Assembly (NCBI GenBank): GCA_026874595.1
Contig: CM049310.1
Coordinates: 65,488,056-65,552,055, forward strand
Length of the DNA stretch: 64,000 nt
Source: Sipunculus nudus
Taxonomy: Eukaryota; Annelida; Sipuncula; Golfingiida; Sipunculidae
Reading direction: 5' to 3'
Shown in pieces: positions 52,945-63,400 of the stretch. Both the position numbers and the translations under genes were made by a program. Position 1 is the stretch's first letter. Each line of letters begins with the position of its first letter. The notes under the pieces are model-generated. The model was given only the letters and a program-made list of their open reading frames with translations. It ran no database searches and had not been told where the DNA came from.

Positions 52945-53033
52945 TGACAAGTAAGCACGTGTCTTTGTTATTCCCCATTGGCCTCGCTTTTGCCTCTGGT
53001 ATGTGTGGCATGCATAGAATTTAAGAGTCCCCT
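52945..53033 (-). repeat. Right terminal inverted repeat
   Basis: Reverse complement starts AGGGGACTCTTAA, then AAAGCGAGGC and GGGGAATAACA in the same order as the left end, followed by a CACGTGCTTACT block resembling CATGTGCTCACT at the left. Confidence 0.75.
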
Positions 53034-53035
53034 AT

Positions 53036-54211
53036 GGTGCAGCGTCGTCCGTCGTCTGTAGGTTAACCATAGTTATCTCAAAAACGGCAGGAACTAGCAT
53101 TACCAATTTCTTTTGTAAATAAACAGTACTATCGGATTTTGTTTATTTTTTGGCTTTCTGCATTTACTGAGATTTTATAGGGAAAAAGCTAAAAAAAAAC
53201 TTTAAAAAATTTCTTCTACGAAACTGTCCGGCCAAATAGGCCAATATTTCTAAGAAATGATCTCTTGATCAATCTATCTCAAGTTTGTTCGATTGGTTTC
53301 AGTTCGGAGATTAAACAGGAGGTTGAACTTAGTCATCTGCCAAAAAAAGCTAACTAAAATTAAAATCTCAGAAACGGCTAGAGCTGTCATTACCAAATTT
53401 TATACCTATATTTGTCTCATATGTCATATCTGAAATTGAGGTATTGGTGGCGCCACTTGCATTGATCTGTTTATTACAAGAAAAAAATGTAATTTTAGAC
53501 TCCAGGTTATACTCTGTTTTATGATGAAACTGTTAAGCTGATTGGTTTAAACTTTACAAGAATTATTCTATGGTAGGTTTCTGCCAGTTTTATAAGAAGA
53601 GATTGGGTAAATGCAACTTTAAAAAAGCAGTGTAGCCAATTGAAAACTATGATTTATTTTCTTCCTCTGAGTCTACTCGATAATCTGAGTAGGTCATCTG
53701 GTCTAATTCTTGTGTCATTTTTTGAATATGTCTGTCTGTTTGTCAGTGATCCTAAATTTCGCCTGCTTTGCTGGACCTTGCTTCTTGCAGTTAGCAATTT
53801 TCAGGACACAGTTTTGAGGGAATCCTTTTGGAACTGGAACAACATCTTATTTCTTACATTAAAGTCTTAAAAGAAATTTTTAATGTTTGGGATATGGCCG
53901 CTACCATATATTGGCCATACCTCCGACACTATAAACTCTACCTACTAAAACTATAGCTCATTTTGCTTCTATTTACGTTCCCAACTTTTTTTCTGGTAGT
54001 CTGTTATCTCAGATGTGTCAGTATATCTGTCTGTTTTGAGCCAAGTCTACTTTCATGATCCTTGTGTGATATATGTCATTCAACATGCAAAACTTTCCAG
54101 CAATCGCTCTGAAAGTCATTCAATTGATAGAAAAGCGACAGTTTGTCCTGCTTGTTTCTCTGTCTTATTTCCAGCCATTTCCGGCAAGCGCTCGACCTCT
54201 GGTCGTCTAGT
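53036..54211 (+). repeat. 5' leader of macro-array 4
   Basis: Near copy of 45,141-46,321 with small indels (for example loss of CATCTGAAAAG near 53,127). It ends CGACC-TCT-GGTCG-TCTAGT and then enters the D/E array in the TGTC run. Confidence 0.85.
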
Positions 54212-54690
54212 CTGTCTGTCTGTTTGTTTGTCTGCACTCTCCTGGCCACAATTTTGCCACAATCACCTTTAAACTTTCAGAGATGATGGAGAATTAAATT
54301 TCTAGGTGCCCTATTGTTTTTGGTTAAATTGGTCAAAGGTCAAGGTCAAGGTCGTCAAAAATTCTCAAAACGGTTTTTTCTTCATATCTTTGTGACTATT
54401 AGTCGTATCTACTTCAACAATAGCTCATTTTAATCGTCATTCCAAGCCCTGTCATCTGGTGTGTAGCAGACTCAAATTTGCCGTAACCATGGTTACAAAT
54501 TTGGGGGGAATAGTCATGATATTCGAATATAAGGGGTCTTATTTTTCTAACTTTGTCAGTTTTAAAGCTAGTGTGATCTAGTTTTTTGCATCAGGTAGCA
54601 TTCAACTAGTACTACAAGATTTTCTAACAAGTATTGCAGTATCTCGTAAAATATCTCGTGAATAGAGATATTTCGAGATTTCATTCATCT
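54212..54690 (+). repeat. D body
   Basis: TGTC/TGTT run, CTCTCCTGGCCACAATTTTGCC, half-site cluster near 54,330-54,353 (TGGTCA, AGGTCA, AGGTCA, AGGTCG), the perfect palindrome GTAACCATGGTTAC at 54,483-54,496, and a decayed TCTCG dyad near 54,640-54,680. Confidence 0.8.
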
Positions 54691-55620
54691 TGCGCCAAAG
54701 GCCACATTAATGCAGGAATCTTTCTGAAACTGACATATTATAAGTCCTCCACTAGTATCTCGAAATCGTTTTTTCATTTTTTTAATAGGGCCGCTAGGGG
54801 GCGCTGGATGCGAACCTCCCGAACATATCATATTTTGGCCATATCTCCAAAATTATAAGCCTCAATTACATAAACTATAGCTTATTTTCTTCCTCTGAGT
54901 TTTCTCCATAACCTAGTGTAGTCATCTGGTCACAATTTTGTGACACTTTGTCAGTGTGTCTGTCTGTTTGTCAGTTGTCCTCAAATTCGCCTGCTTGCTC
55001 TTGCGTCTCACATATAGCATTCTAAATGGCACAGTTTTGAAAGAATCCTTTTGAAACTATTACATCTTAAGTCTTACACTAATATCTCGAAATAAATTTT
55101 TCATTTTCCGGATATGGCCGCTAGAGGGCGCTGAACTCGAACCTCTCCCAACATATCATGCTTTGGCAATATCTCCAAAACTATAAACCTCAGTTACATA
55201 ACTGTAGCTTTTTTCTTCCTTTGAGTCTTCCCCATAACCTGGAGTAGTCATCTGGACTCAATTTTGAGTCAGTTTGTCAGTGTTTTCGTCTGTTTGTCAG
55301 TTGTCCTCAAATTGGCCTGCTTGTTGGCTCTTGCGTCTCACATATAGCATTCTGTAGGCCACAGTTTTGACGGAATCCTTTTGAAACTATTACACCTTAT
55401 GTCTTACACTAATATCTCGAAACCGATTTTTCATTTTCCAGAATTCGCCGCTAGGGGGCGCTGCACCTGACCCTCACACACATATCATTATATTGGCCAT
55501 ATCTCTAAAACCCAAAGCCTCAATTACATAAACTATAGCTTATGTTCTTACTCTGAGTCTTCTCCATAACCTGGTAAAGTCATCTGGTCTCGGTCTTGGG
55601 TCACTTTGTCAGTATGTCCA
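54691..55620 (+). repeat. Three tandem ~328-bp modules
   Basis: Marked by ACTARTATCTCGAAA at ~54,751, ~55,078 and ~55,408. Each has a CTCF-like box (54,790, ~55,117, ~55,447), CCATATCTC(C/T)AAAA, CTCTGAGTYTTC and TGTCTGTTTGTCAG-like sequence. These are the cleanest tandem copies of the module found singly in leaders, trailers and C units. Confidence 0.85.
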
Positions 55621-56022
55621 CATAAACTTTATAAACGGAGGGAAAACTGAATGCACAGAGTCATGCAGGAATGCACGATGACACGCGTTTTAGTAAGACA
55701 AAGACACGTGTAGATATGAGCGACAATCAGCGCAGTGTGCTCGTTTTGTGTAGGGTCCATCGGGCCAAATGTCAATTCAGGCCCGCAGCCGACGGGATGA
55801 ATTAATTGGCGTAGCGGGGGCCACGGCCATTTCCTTGTAAAAACTTGTGAATAAATATACGGGACGGGCTGACCATTTTCTCAGGGCCATAGGAACTTCA
55901 CCATTCCAGTGTGCCCTCAGACCTGGTCAGACCTAAAACGCGTGCCTGCACGTCTGTGCGCATGCAGGTGATTGCTGTCCAAAGTTTCAGTCGGTGTGTC
56001 CTTCAGGAAAGGACCCGAACCG
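55621..56022 (+). repeat. GC-richer tail of the D unit
   Basis: GCACGATGACACGCGTTTTAG resembles the C-unit tail (CATGCACGCGTTTTAG), so it is the equivalent end of the unit. The rest (CAGGCCCGCAGCCGACGGG and on) has no match elsewhere in the window except the copy at 61,854-62,255. No gene is seen. Confidence 0.6.
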
Positions 56023-56042
56023 TTTTTTTTTTTTTTTTTTTT
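56023..56042 (+). repeat. T20 homopolymer
   Basis: Twenty T residues lie between the GC-rich tail and the hairpin cluster. The copy at 62,256-62,275 has the same length. Equal length in a fast-mutating tract supports a recent duplication. Confidence 0.95.
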
Positions 56043-56046
56043 CATT

Positions 56047-56430
56047 GCTTGCCGGATATCTTCGATTTCTGCAGGCAGGTTCGCCAGTCGCAAATGTCTG
56101 TTTATTGCTTGCCGGAAATCTTCGATTTCGGCAAGCATGTTGGTCAGTTGCGTATGTCTGTTTGTCTGTCTGTCTGTTTGTTGCTTGCCGGAATCAAAGA
56201 TTTCGGCAAGCATATTACTCAGTTGCGTATGTCTGTTTGTCTGTTTGTTGCTTGCCGGAATCAAAGATTTCGGCAAGCATATTGCTCAGTTGCGTATGTC
56301 TGTTTGTTGCTTGCCGGAAATCTTCGATTTCGGCAAGTTGGTTGGTCAGTTGCGTATGTCCATTTGTTTGTTGCTTGCCGGAAATCTTCGATTTCGGCAA
56401 GTTGGTTGGTCAGTTGCGTATGTCCATTTG
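56047..56430 (+). repeat. Six-hairpin cluster
   Basis: Hairpins start at 56,047, 56,107, 56,183, 56,250, 56,309 and 56,373 (steps 60, 76, 67, 59, 64). The best ones pair GCTTGCCGGAAATC with GATTTCGGCAAGC around TTC. Two have GCTTGCCGGAATC with GATTTCGGCAAGC around AAA. Linkers are near-identical (GTTGGTCAGTTGCGTATGTC) plus TGTT/TGTC runs. Three frames stay open here (173-214 codons) only because the repeat lacks stops. Confidence 0.9.
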
Positions 56431-56800
56431 TTTGTTTTTTTGTTTTTTTGTTTATTTGTTTTTTTGTGTGTTTGTCTGCGCTCTCCTGGCCACAATTTTG
56501 CAGCAATCGACATGACCCTTACAGGGTTGATTGACAACCGAACATCCTGGAACCCTATTGTTTTTGGTCAACATTGCTCCAAGGTCAAGGGTCAAGGTCA
56601 CGACAGGTGTGGTTAACGGTTTTTGCACTATAACTTCGCCATAAATAGGCTTTTCCACTTCAGCAATAGCTCATTTTTTTCGTCATCACCTGGCCTTTCT
56701 TTTGATATGTAGCTTACTTAAATTTGCCGTTACCATGGTTACATTTTTTGGGCAAAATTCATGGGAATTGGAAATAACACGACCATTTTTTTGTAACTTT
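56431..56800 (+). repeat. E1 body
   Basis: T-rich TGTTTTTT run, CTCTCCTGGCCACAATTTTG, half-sites AGGTCA, GGGTCA, AGGTCA near 56,582-56,600, and GTTACCATGGTTAC at 56,729-56,742. The same body recurs as E2 at ~58,130, 1,690 bp later. Confidence 0.85.
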
Positions 56801-57960
56801 GTCAGTTTTTAAGCCAGGCAGATCTAGTTTTCGGCATTTTGTTCCACATGACCAGGTTTACACGACAGAACTAAAAGTTACGCCAAATCTCGCGCCATAT
56901 CTCGTCAAACGAGAAAAAACGAGACTTCGCGGAAATGCTTATAACTCGGCGACTTTTACAGCTAGACAGGTCTGGTTTTCGGCATTTCGTTCCACCAAAC
57001 AAGCTTGACACGACAGAGCTGCAAGACAGGCCAAATCTCGCACCGTATCTCGTCAAACGAGAAAACACGGGATGTCACGGAAATGCTTATAACTGGGCCA
57101 GTTTTACAGCTAGACACGTCTGGTTTTCGGCATTTAGTTCCACTAGACCAGCTTGACATGACAGATATGCAAGTCTGGCAAAATCTCGCACCGTATCTCG
57201 TCAAACGAGAAAACACGAAATTTCACGGAAATGCTTATAACTCGGCCAGTTTTACAGCTAGACACGTCTGGTTTCCGGCATTTCCTTCCACATGACCAGC
57301 TTGACACGATAGATGTGCAAGTCAGGCCAAATCTCGCACCCTATCTCGTCAAACGAGAAAACACGAGATTTCACGGAAATGGTTATAACTCGGCGAGTTT
57401 TACAGCTAGACAGGTCTAGTTTTCGGCATTTTCTTTCACATGACCTGCTGGACATGACAGAACTGAAAGTCAGGCCGAATGTCGCACCGTATCTCGTGAA
57501 ACGAGAAAACATGTGATTTCACGGCATTGGTTATAACTCGGCGAGTTTTACAGATAGACACGTCTGGTTTTCGGCATTTTGTTCCACTAGACCAGCTTGA
57601 CACGACAGACATGCATGTCAGGCAAAATGTCGCACCGTATCCCGTCAAACGAGAAAACACGAGATTTCACGGAACTGCAGCTAGACAGGTCTAGTTTTCG
57701 GCATTTAGTTCCACATGACCCGCTTGACATGACAAACCTGCAAGACTGGCCAAATCTCGCACCATATCTCGTCAAACGATAAAAAAGGAGATTTCACAGA
57801 AATGCTAATAACTCGGCGACTTTTACAGCTAGACAGATGTAGTTTTCGCCATATCTAACATTTAGAGAGTTTGATATGACAAACCTGAAAACGTCTCACT
57901 GCTTCTTGTCAAACGAGATTAACGGGATTTCATGAAAAAATTTTGAACTTGGTCCCTTTT
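56801..57960 (+). repeat. 148-bp satellite block 1
   Basis: The marker CTCGTCAAAC (or one-base variant) lies at 56,901, 57,049, 57,197, 57,345, 57,493 and 57,641, five steps of exactly 148 bp. The next is at 57,768 after a 21-bp deletion, then a decayed copy near 57,910. Monomers contain GCTAGACAGGTCT, TTTTCGGCAT, the nested TCTCG dyad and GGAAATGCTTATAACT. Short frames on both strands repeat with the monomer and are not genes. Confidence 0.95.
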
Positions 57961-58130
57961 ACACTAGAAAGATATGCAGCTGTTAAAGGTCAGCATGCAT
58001 AAATAAACATATTATCCGTTTCTGCTGCCCCCACAATGTTGCTCATTCATATGACTGTTTCTACATGCACTCTCTGTCTATCTGTCTGTATCATTTCCAT
58101 TTCCGGCAAGCGCGTGACCTCTGGTCATCT
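57961..58130 (+). repeat. Leader-like spacer inside the D/E unit
   Basis: Ends CCGGCAAGCGCG-TGACC-TCT-GGTCA-TCTTGT, a variant of the array-edge sequence, before the E2 microsatellite. Repeated at 60,271-60,440, 2,310 bp later. Confidence 0.8.
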
Positions 58131-58860
58131 TGTTTTTTTGTTTATTTGTTTTTTTGTGTGTTTGTCTGCGCTCTCCTGGCCACAATTTTGCAGCAATCGA
58201 CATGACCCTTACAGGGTTGATTGACAACCGAACACCCTGGAACCCTATTGTTTTTGGTCAACATTGCTCCAAGGTCAAGGGTCAAGGTCACGACAGGTGT
58301 GGTTAACGGTTTTTGCACTATAACTTCGCCATAAATAGGCTTATCCACTTCTGCAATAGTTCATTTTTTTCGTCATCACCTGGCCTTTCTTTTGATATGT
58401 AGCTTACTTAAATTTGCCGTTACCATGGTTACATTTTTTGGGCAAAAATCATGGGAATTGGTAATAACACGACCATTTTTTTGTAACTTTGTCAGTTTTT
58501 AAGCTAGGCAGATCTAGTTTTCGGCATTTTGTTCCACATGACCAGCTTGACACGACAGAACTGAAAGTCACGCCAAATCTCGCGCCATATCTCGTCAAAC
58601 GAGAAAAAACGAGACTTCGCGGAAATGCTTATAACTCGGCGACTTTTACAGCTAGACAGGTCTGGTTTTCGGCATTACGTTCCACCAAACAAGCTTGACA
58701 CGACAGAGATGCAAGACAGGCCAAATCTCGCACCGTATCTCGTCAAACGAGAAAACACGGGATTTCACGGAAATGCTTATAACTGGGCCAGTTTTACAGC
58801 TAGACACGTCTGGTTTTCGGCATTTAGTTCCACTAGATCAGCTTGACACGACAGATATGC
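58131..58860 (+). repeat. E2 body with two 148-bp monomers
   Basis: Copy of E1 with palindrome at 58,418-58,431 and satellite markers at 58,591 and 58,739. It stops within a monomer at ~58,863. Confidence 0.85.
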
Positions 58861-60235
58861 AAGTGCCGTTACCATGGTTACATTTTTTGGGCAAAAATCA
58901 TGAAAATTGGAAATAACACGACCATTTTTTGTAACTTTGTCAGTTTTTAAGCTAGGCAGATCTAGTTTTCGGCATTTTGTTCCACATGGCCAGCTTGACA
59001 CGACAGAACTGAAAGTCACGCTAAATCTCGCGCCATATCTCGTCAAACGAGAAAAAACGAGACTTCGCGGAAATGCTTATAACTCGGCGACTTTTACAGC
59101 TAGACAGGTCTGGTTTTCGGCATTTCGTTCCACCAAACAAGCTTGACACGACAGAGCTGCAAGACAGGCCAAATCTCGCACCGTATCTCGTCAAACGAGA
59201 AAACACGGGATTTCACGGAAATGCTTATAACTGGGCCAGTTTTACAGCTAGACACGTGTGGTTTTCGGCATTTAGTTCCACTAGACCAGCTTGACACGAC
59301 AGATATGCAAGTCTGGCAAAATCTCGCACCGTATCTCGTCAAACGAGAAAACACGAAATTTCACGGAAATGCTTATAACTCGGCCAGTTTTACAGCTAGA
59401 CACGTCTGGTTTCCGGCATTTCCTTCCACATGACCAGCTTGACACGATAGATGTGCAAGTCAGGCCAAATCTCGCACCCTATCTCATCAAACGAGAAAAC
59501 ACGAGATTTAACGGAAATGCTTATAACTCGGCGAGTTTTACAGCTAGACAGGTCTAGTTTTCGGCATTTTCTTTCACATGACCTGCTGGACATGACAGAA
59601 CTGAAAGTCAGGACGAATGTCGCACCGTATCTCGTCAAACGAGAAAACATGAGATTTCACGGCATTGGTTATAACTCGGCGAGTTTTACAGCTAGACAGG
59701 TCTAGTTTTCGGCATTTAGTTCCACATGACCCGCTTGACATGACAAACCTGCAAGACTGGCCAAATCTCGCACCATATCTCGTCAAACGAGAAAACACGA
59801 GAGTACACGGAAATGCTTATAACTCGGCGACTTTTACAGGCAGACGGATCTAGTTTTCGCCATTTCGTAACGTTTGGCCGTCTTGACATAATAAAACTGC
59901 TCATCTTGCCAAATCTCGTACTATATCTCGTCAAGCGAGAAAAAAACATGATTTCACGTAAATGCTGATAACACGGCGACTTTTGCAGCTAGACAGGTCT
60001 AGTTTCCGGCATTTTGTAATATTTGACAAACCTGACATGACAAAACTGGAAATCTCGCCAAAGCTCGCACCATTTCCCGTCAAACGAGAAAACACGAGAT
60101 TTCATGCAAATGCTTATAACTCAGCGGCTTTTATAGCTAGACAGGTCTAGTTTTCGGCATTTCATAACATTTGGCCAGCTTGACATGACAAACCTGAAAA
60201 ACGTCTCACTGCTTCTTGTCAAACGAGATTAACGG
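58861..60235 (+). repeat. Palindrome restart and 148-bp satellite block 2
   Basis: GCCGTTACCATGG recurs at 58,865, 449 bp after 58,416, so a segment including the palindrome was duplicated inside the satellite. Markers follow at 59,039, 59,187, 59,335, 59,483, 59,631, 59,779, 59,927 (148-bp steps), 60,076 (149) and a decayed one at 60,215. Confidence 0.93.
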
Positions 60236-60444
60236 GATTTCATGAAAAAATTTTGAACTTGGTCCCTTTTACACTAGAAAGATATGCAGCTGTTAAAGGT
60301 CAGCATGCATAAATAAACATATTATCCGTTTCTGCTGCCCCCACAATGTTGCTCATTCATATGACTGTTTCTACATGCACTCTCTGTCTATCTGTCTGTA
60401 TCATTTCCATTTCCGGCAAGCGCGTGACCTCTGGTCATCTTGTC

Positions 60445-63400
60445 TGTCTGTCTGTTTGTTTGTCTGCACTCTCCTGGCCACAATTTTGCCACAATCACCT
60501 TTAAACTTTCAGAGATGATGGAGAATTAAATTTCTAGGTGCCCTATTGTTTTTGGTTAAAATAGGTCAAAGGTCAAGGTCAAGGTCGTCAAAAATTCTCA
60601 AAACGGTTTTTTCTTCATATCTTTGTGACTATTAGTCGTATCTACTTCAACAATAGCTCATTTTAATCGTCATTCCAAGCCCTGTCATCTGGTGTGTAGC
60701 AGACTCAAATTTGCCGTAACCATGGTTACAAATTTGGGGGGAATAGTCATGATATTCGAATATAAGGGGTCTTATTTTTCTAACTTTGTCAGTTTTAAAG
60801 CTAGTGTGATCTAGTTTTTTGCATCAGGTAGCATTCAACTAGTACTACAAGATTTTCTAACAAGTATTGCAGTATCTCGTAAAATATCTCGTGAATAGAG
60901 ATATTTCGAGATTTCATTCATCTTGCGCCAAAGGCCACATTAATGCAGGAATCTTTCTGAAACTGACATATTATAAGTCCTCCACTAGTATCTCGAAATC
61001 GTTTTTTCATTTTTTTAATAGGGCCGCTAGGGGGCGCTGGATGCGAACCTCCCGAACATATCATATTTTGGCCATATCTCCAAAATTATAAGCCTCAATT
61101 ACATAAACTATAGCTTATTTTCTTCCTCTGAGTTTTCTCCATAACCTAGTGTAGTCATCTGGTCACAATTTTGTGACACTTTGTCAGTGTGTCTGTCTGT
61201 TTGTCAGTTGTCCTCAAATTCGCCTGCTTGCTCTTGCGTCTCACATATAGCATTCTAAATGGCACAGTTTTGAAAGAATCCTTTTGAAACTATTACATCT
61301 TAAGTCTTACACTAATATCTCGAAATAAATTTTTCATTTTCCGGATATGGCCGCTAGAGGGCGCTGAACTCGAACCTCTCCCAACATATCATGCTTTGGC
61401 AATATCTCCAAAACTATAAACCTCAGTTACATAACTGTAGCTTTTTTCTTCCTTTGAGTCTTCCCCATAACCTGGAGTAGTCATCTGGACTCAATTTTGA
61501 GTCAGTTTGTCAGTGTTTTCGTCTGTTTGTCAGTTGTCCTCAAATTGGCCTGCTTGTTGGCTCTTGCGTCTCACATATAGCATTCTGTAGGCCACAGTTT
61601 TGACGGAATCCTTTTGAAACTATTACACCTTATGTCTTACACTAATATCTCGAAACCGATTTTTCATTTTCCAGAATTCGCCGCTAGGGGGCGCTGCACC
61701 TGACCCTCACACACATATCATTATATTGGCCATATCTCTAAAACCCAAAGCCTCAATTACATAAACTATAGCTTATGTTCTTACTCTGAGTCTTCTCCAT
61801 AACCTGGTAAAGTCATCTGGTCTCGGTCTTGGGTCACTTTGTCAGTATGTCCACATAAACTTTATAAACGGAGGGAAAACTGAATGCACAGAGTCATGCA
61901 GGAATGCACGATGACACGCGTTTTAGTAAGACAAAGACACGTGTAGATATGAGCGACAATCAGCGCAGTGTGCTCGTTTTGTGTAGGGTCCATCGGGCCA
62001 AATGTCAATTCAGGCCCGCAGCCGACGGGATGAATTAATTGGCGTAGCGGGGGCCACGGCCATTTCCTTGTAAAAACTTGTGAATAAATATACGGGACGG
62101 GCTGACCATTTTCTCAGGGCCATAGGAACTTCACCATTCCAGTGTGCCCTCAGACCTGGTCAGACCTAAAACGCGTGCCTGCACGTCTGTGCGCATGCAG
62201 GTGATTGCTGTCCAAAGTTTCAGTCGGTGTGTCCTTCAGGAAAGGACCCGAACCGTTTTTTTTTTTTTTTTTTTTCATTGCTTGCCGGATATCTTCGATT
62301 TCTGCAGGCAGGTTCGCCAGTCGCAAATGTCTGTTTATTGCTTGCCGGAAATCTTCGATTTCGGCAAGCATGTTGGTCAGTTGCGTATGTCTGTTTGTCT
62401 GTCTGTCTGTTTGTTGCTTGCCGGAATCAAAGATTTCGGCAAGCATATTACTCAGTTGCGTATGTCTGTTTGTCTGTTTGTTGCTTGCCGGAATCAAAGA
62501 TTTCGGCAAGCATATTGCTCAGTTGCGTATGTCTGTTTGTTGCTTGCCGGAAATCTTCGATTTCGGCAAGTTGGTTGGTCAGTTGCGTATGTCCATTTGT
62601 TTGTTGCTTGCCGGAAATCTTCGATTTCGGCAAGTTGGTTGGTCAGTTGCGTATGTCCATTTGTTTGTTTTTTTGTTTTTTTGTTTATTTGTTTTTTTGT
62701 GTGTTTGTCTGCGCTCTCCTGGCCACAATTTTGCAGCAATCGACATGACCCTTACAGGGTTGATTGACAACCGAACATCCTGGAACCCTATTGTTTTTGG
62801 TCAACATTGCTCCAAGGTCAAGGGTCAAGGTCACGACAGGTGTGGTTAACGGTTTTTGCACTATAACTTCGCCATAAATAGGCTTTTCCACTTCAGCAAT
62901 AGCTCATTTTTTTCGTCATCACCTGGCCTTTCTTTTGATATGTAGCTTACTTAAATTTGCCGTTACCATGGTTACATTTTTTGGGCAAAATTCATGGGAA
63001 TTGGAAATAACACGACCATTTTTTTGTAACTTTGTCAGTTTTTAAGCCAGGCAGATCTAGTTTTCGGCATTTTGTTCCACATGACCAGCTTTACACGACA
63101 GAACTAAAAGTTACGCCAAATCTCGCGCCATATCTCGTCAAACGAGAAAAAACGAGACTTCGCGGAAATGCTTATAACTCGGCGACTTTTACAGCTAGAC
63201 AGGTCTGGTTTTCGGCATTTCGTTCCACCAAACAAGCTTGACACGACAGAGCTGCAAGACAGGCCAAATCTCGCACCGTATCTCGTCAAACGAGAAAACA
63301 CGGGATGTCACGGAAATGCTTATAACTGGGCCAGTTTTACAGCTAGACACGTCTGGTTTTCGGCATTTAGTTCCACTAGACCAGCTTGACATGACAGATA

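Larger units (their letters stand above)
50934..53033. mobile_element. 2,100-bp DNA-transposon-like insertion with TIRs
   Basis: The element begins AGGGGATTCTTAA and ends TTAAGAGTCCCCT, which are inverted. Further inside, AGCGAGGC...GGGAATAAC near 50,981-51,003 matches the reverse complement of GTTATTCCCC...GCCTCGCT near 52,969-52,988, so imperfect inverted termini extend roughly 90 bp. Removing it restores TTATGCTATGGTGCA, as seen uninterrupted at 45,133-45,147. The duplicated target is AT (50,932-50,933 and 53,034-53,035), or TAT if the last T is shared. The interior is AT-rich and unlike the arrays. No transposase is visible; frames of 62 codons (51,008-51,196, plus) and 70 codons (51,262-51,474, minus) are unrecognised and probably chance. 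It is likely a non-autonomous element. The superfamily is not assignable by eye. Confidence 0.85.
54212..60444 (+). repeat. D/E macro-unit, copy 1 (~6.23 kb)
   Basis: Order: D body (54,212-54,690), three ~328-bp modules, GC-rich tail, T20 tract, six-hairpin cluster, E1 body, 148-bp satellite, leader-like spacer, E2 body, more 148-bp satellite, and the spacer again. It repeats from 60,445 at an offset of 6,232-6,233 bp. Motif order in D and E bodies (microsatellite, half-site cluster, palindrome) matches A, B and C units, so they are distant subfamilies. Confidence 0.92.

Noticed and set aside
56047-56430. CRISPR-like pattern: ~30-bp palindromic repeats every 59-76 bp
   Set aside because: The 'spacers' are near-identical linkers plus microsatellite, the repeats vary, there are no cas genes and the sequence is animal.
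55911-56616. Overlapping 173-214-codon open frames in three plus frames (and at +6,233)
   Set aside because: They are low-complexity translations of tandem hairpins and TGTT/TGTC runs, with F-runs from the T20 tract. All frames stay open because the repeat lacks stop codons.
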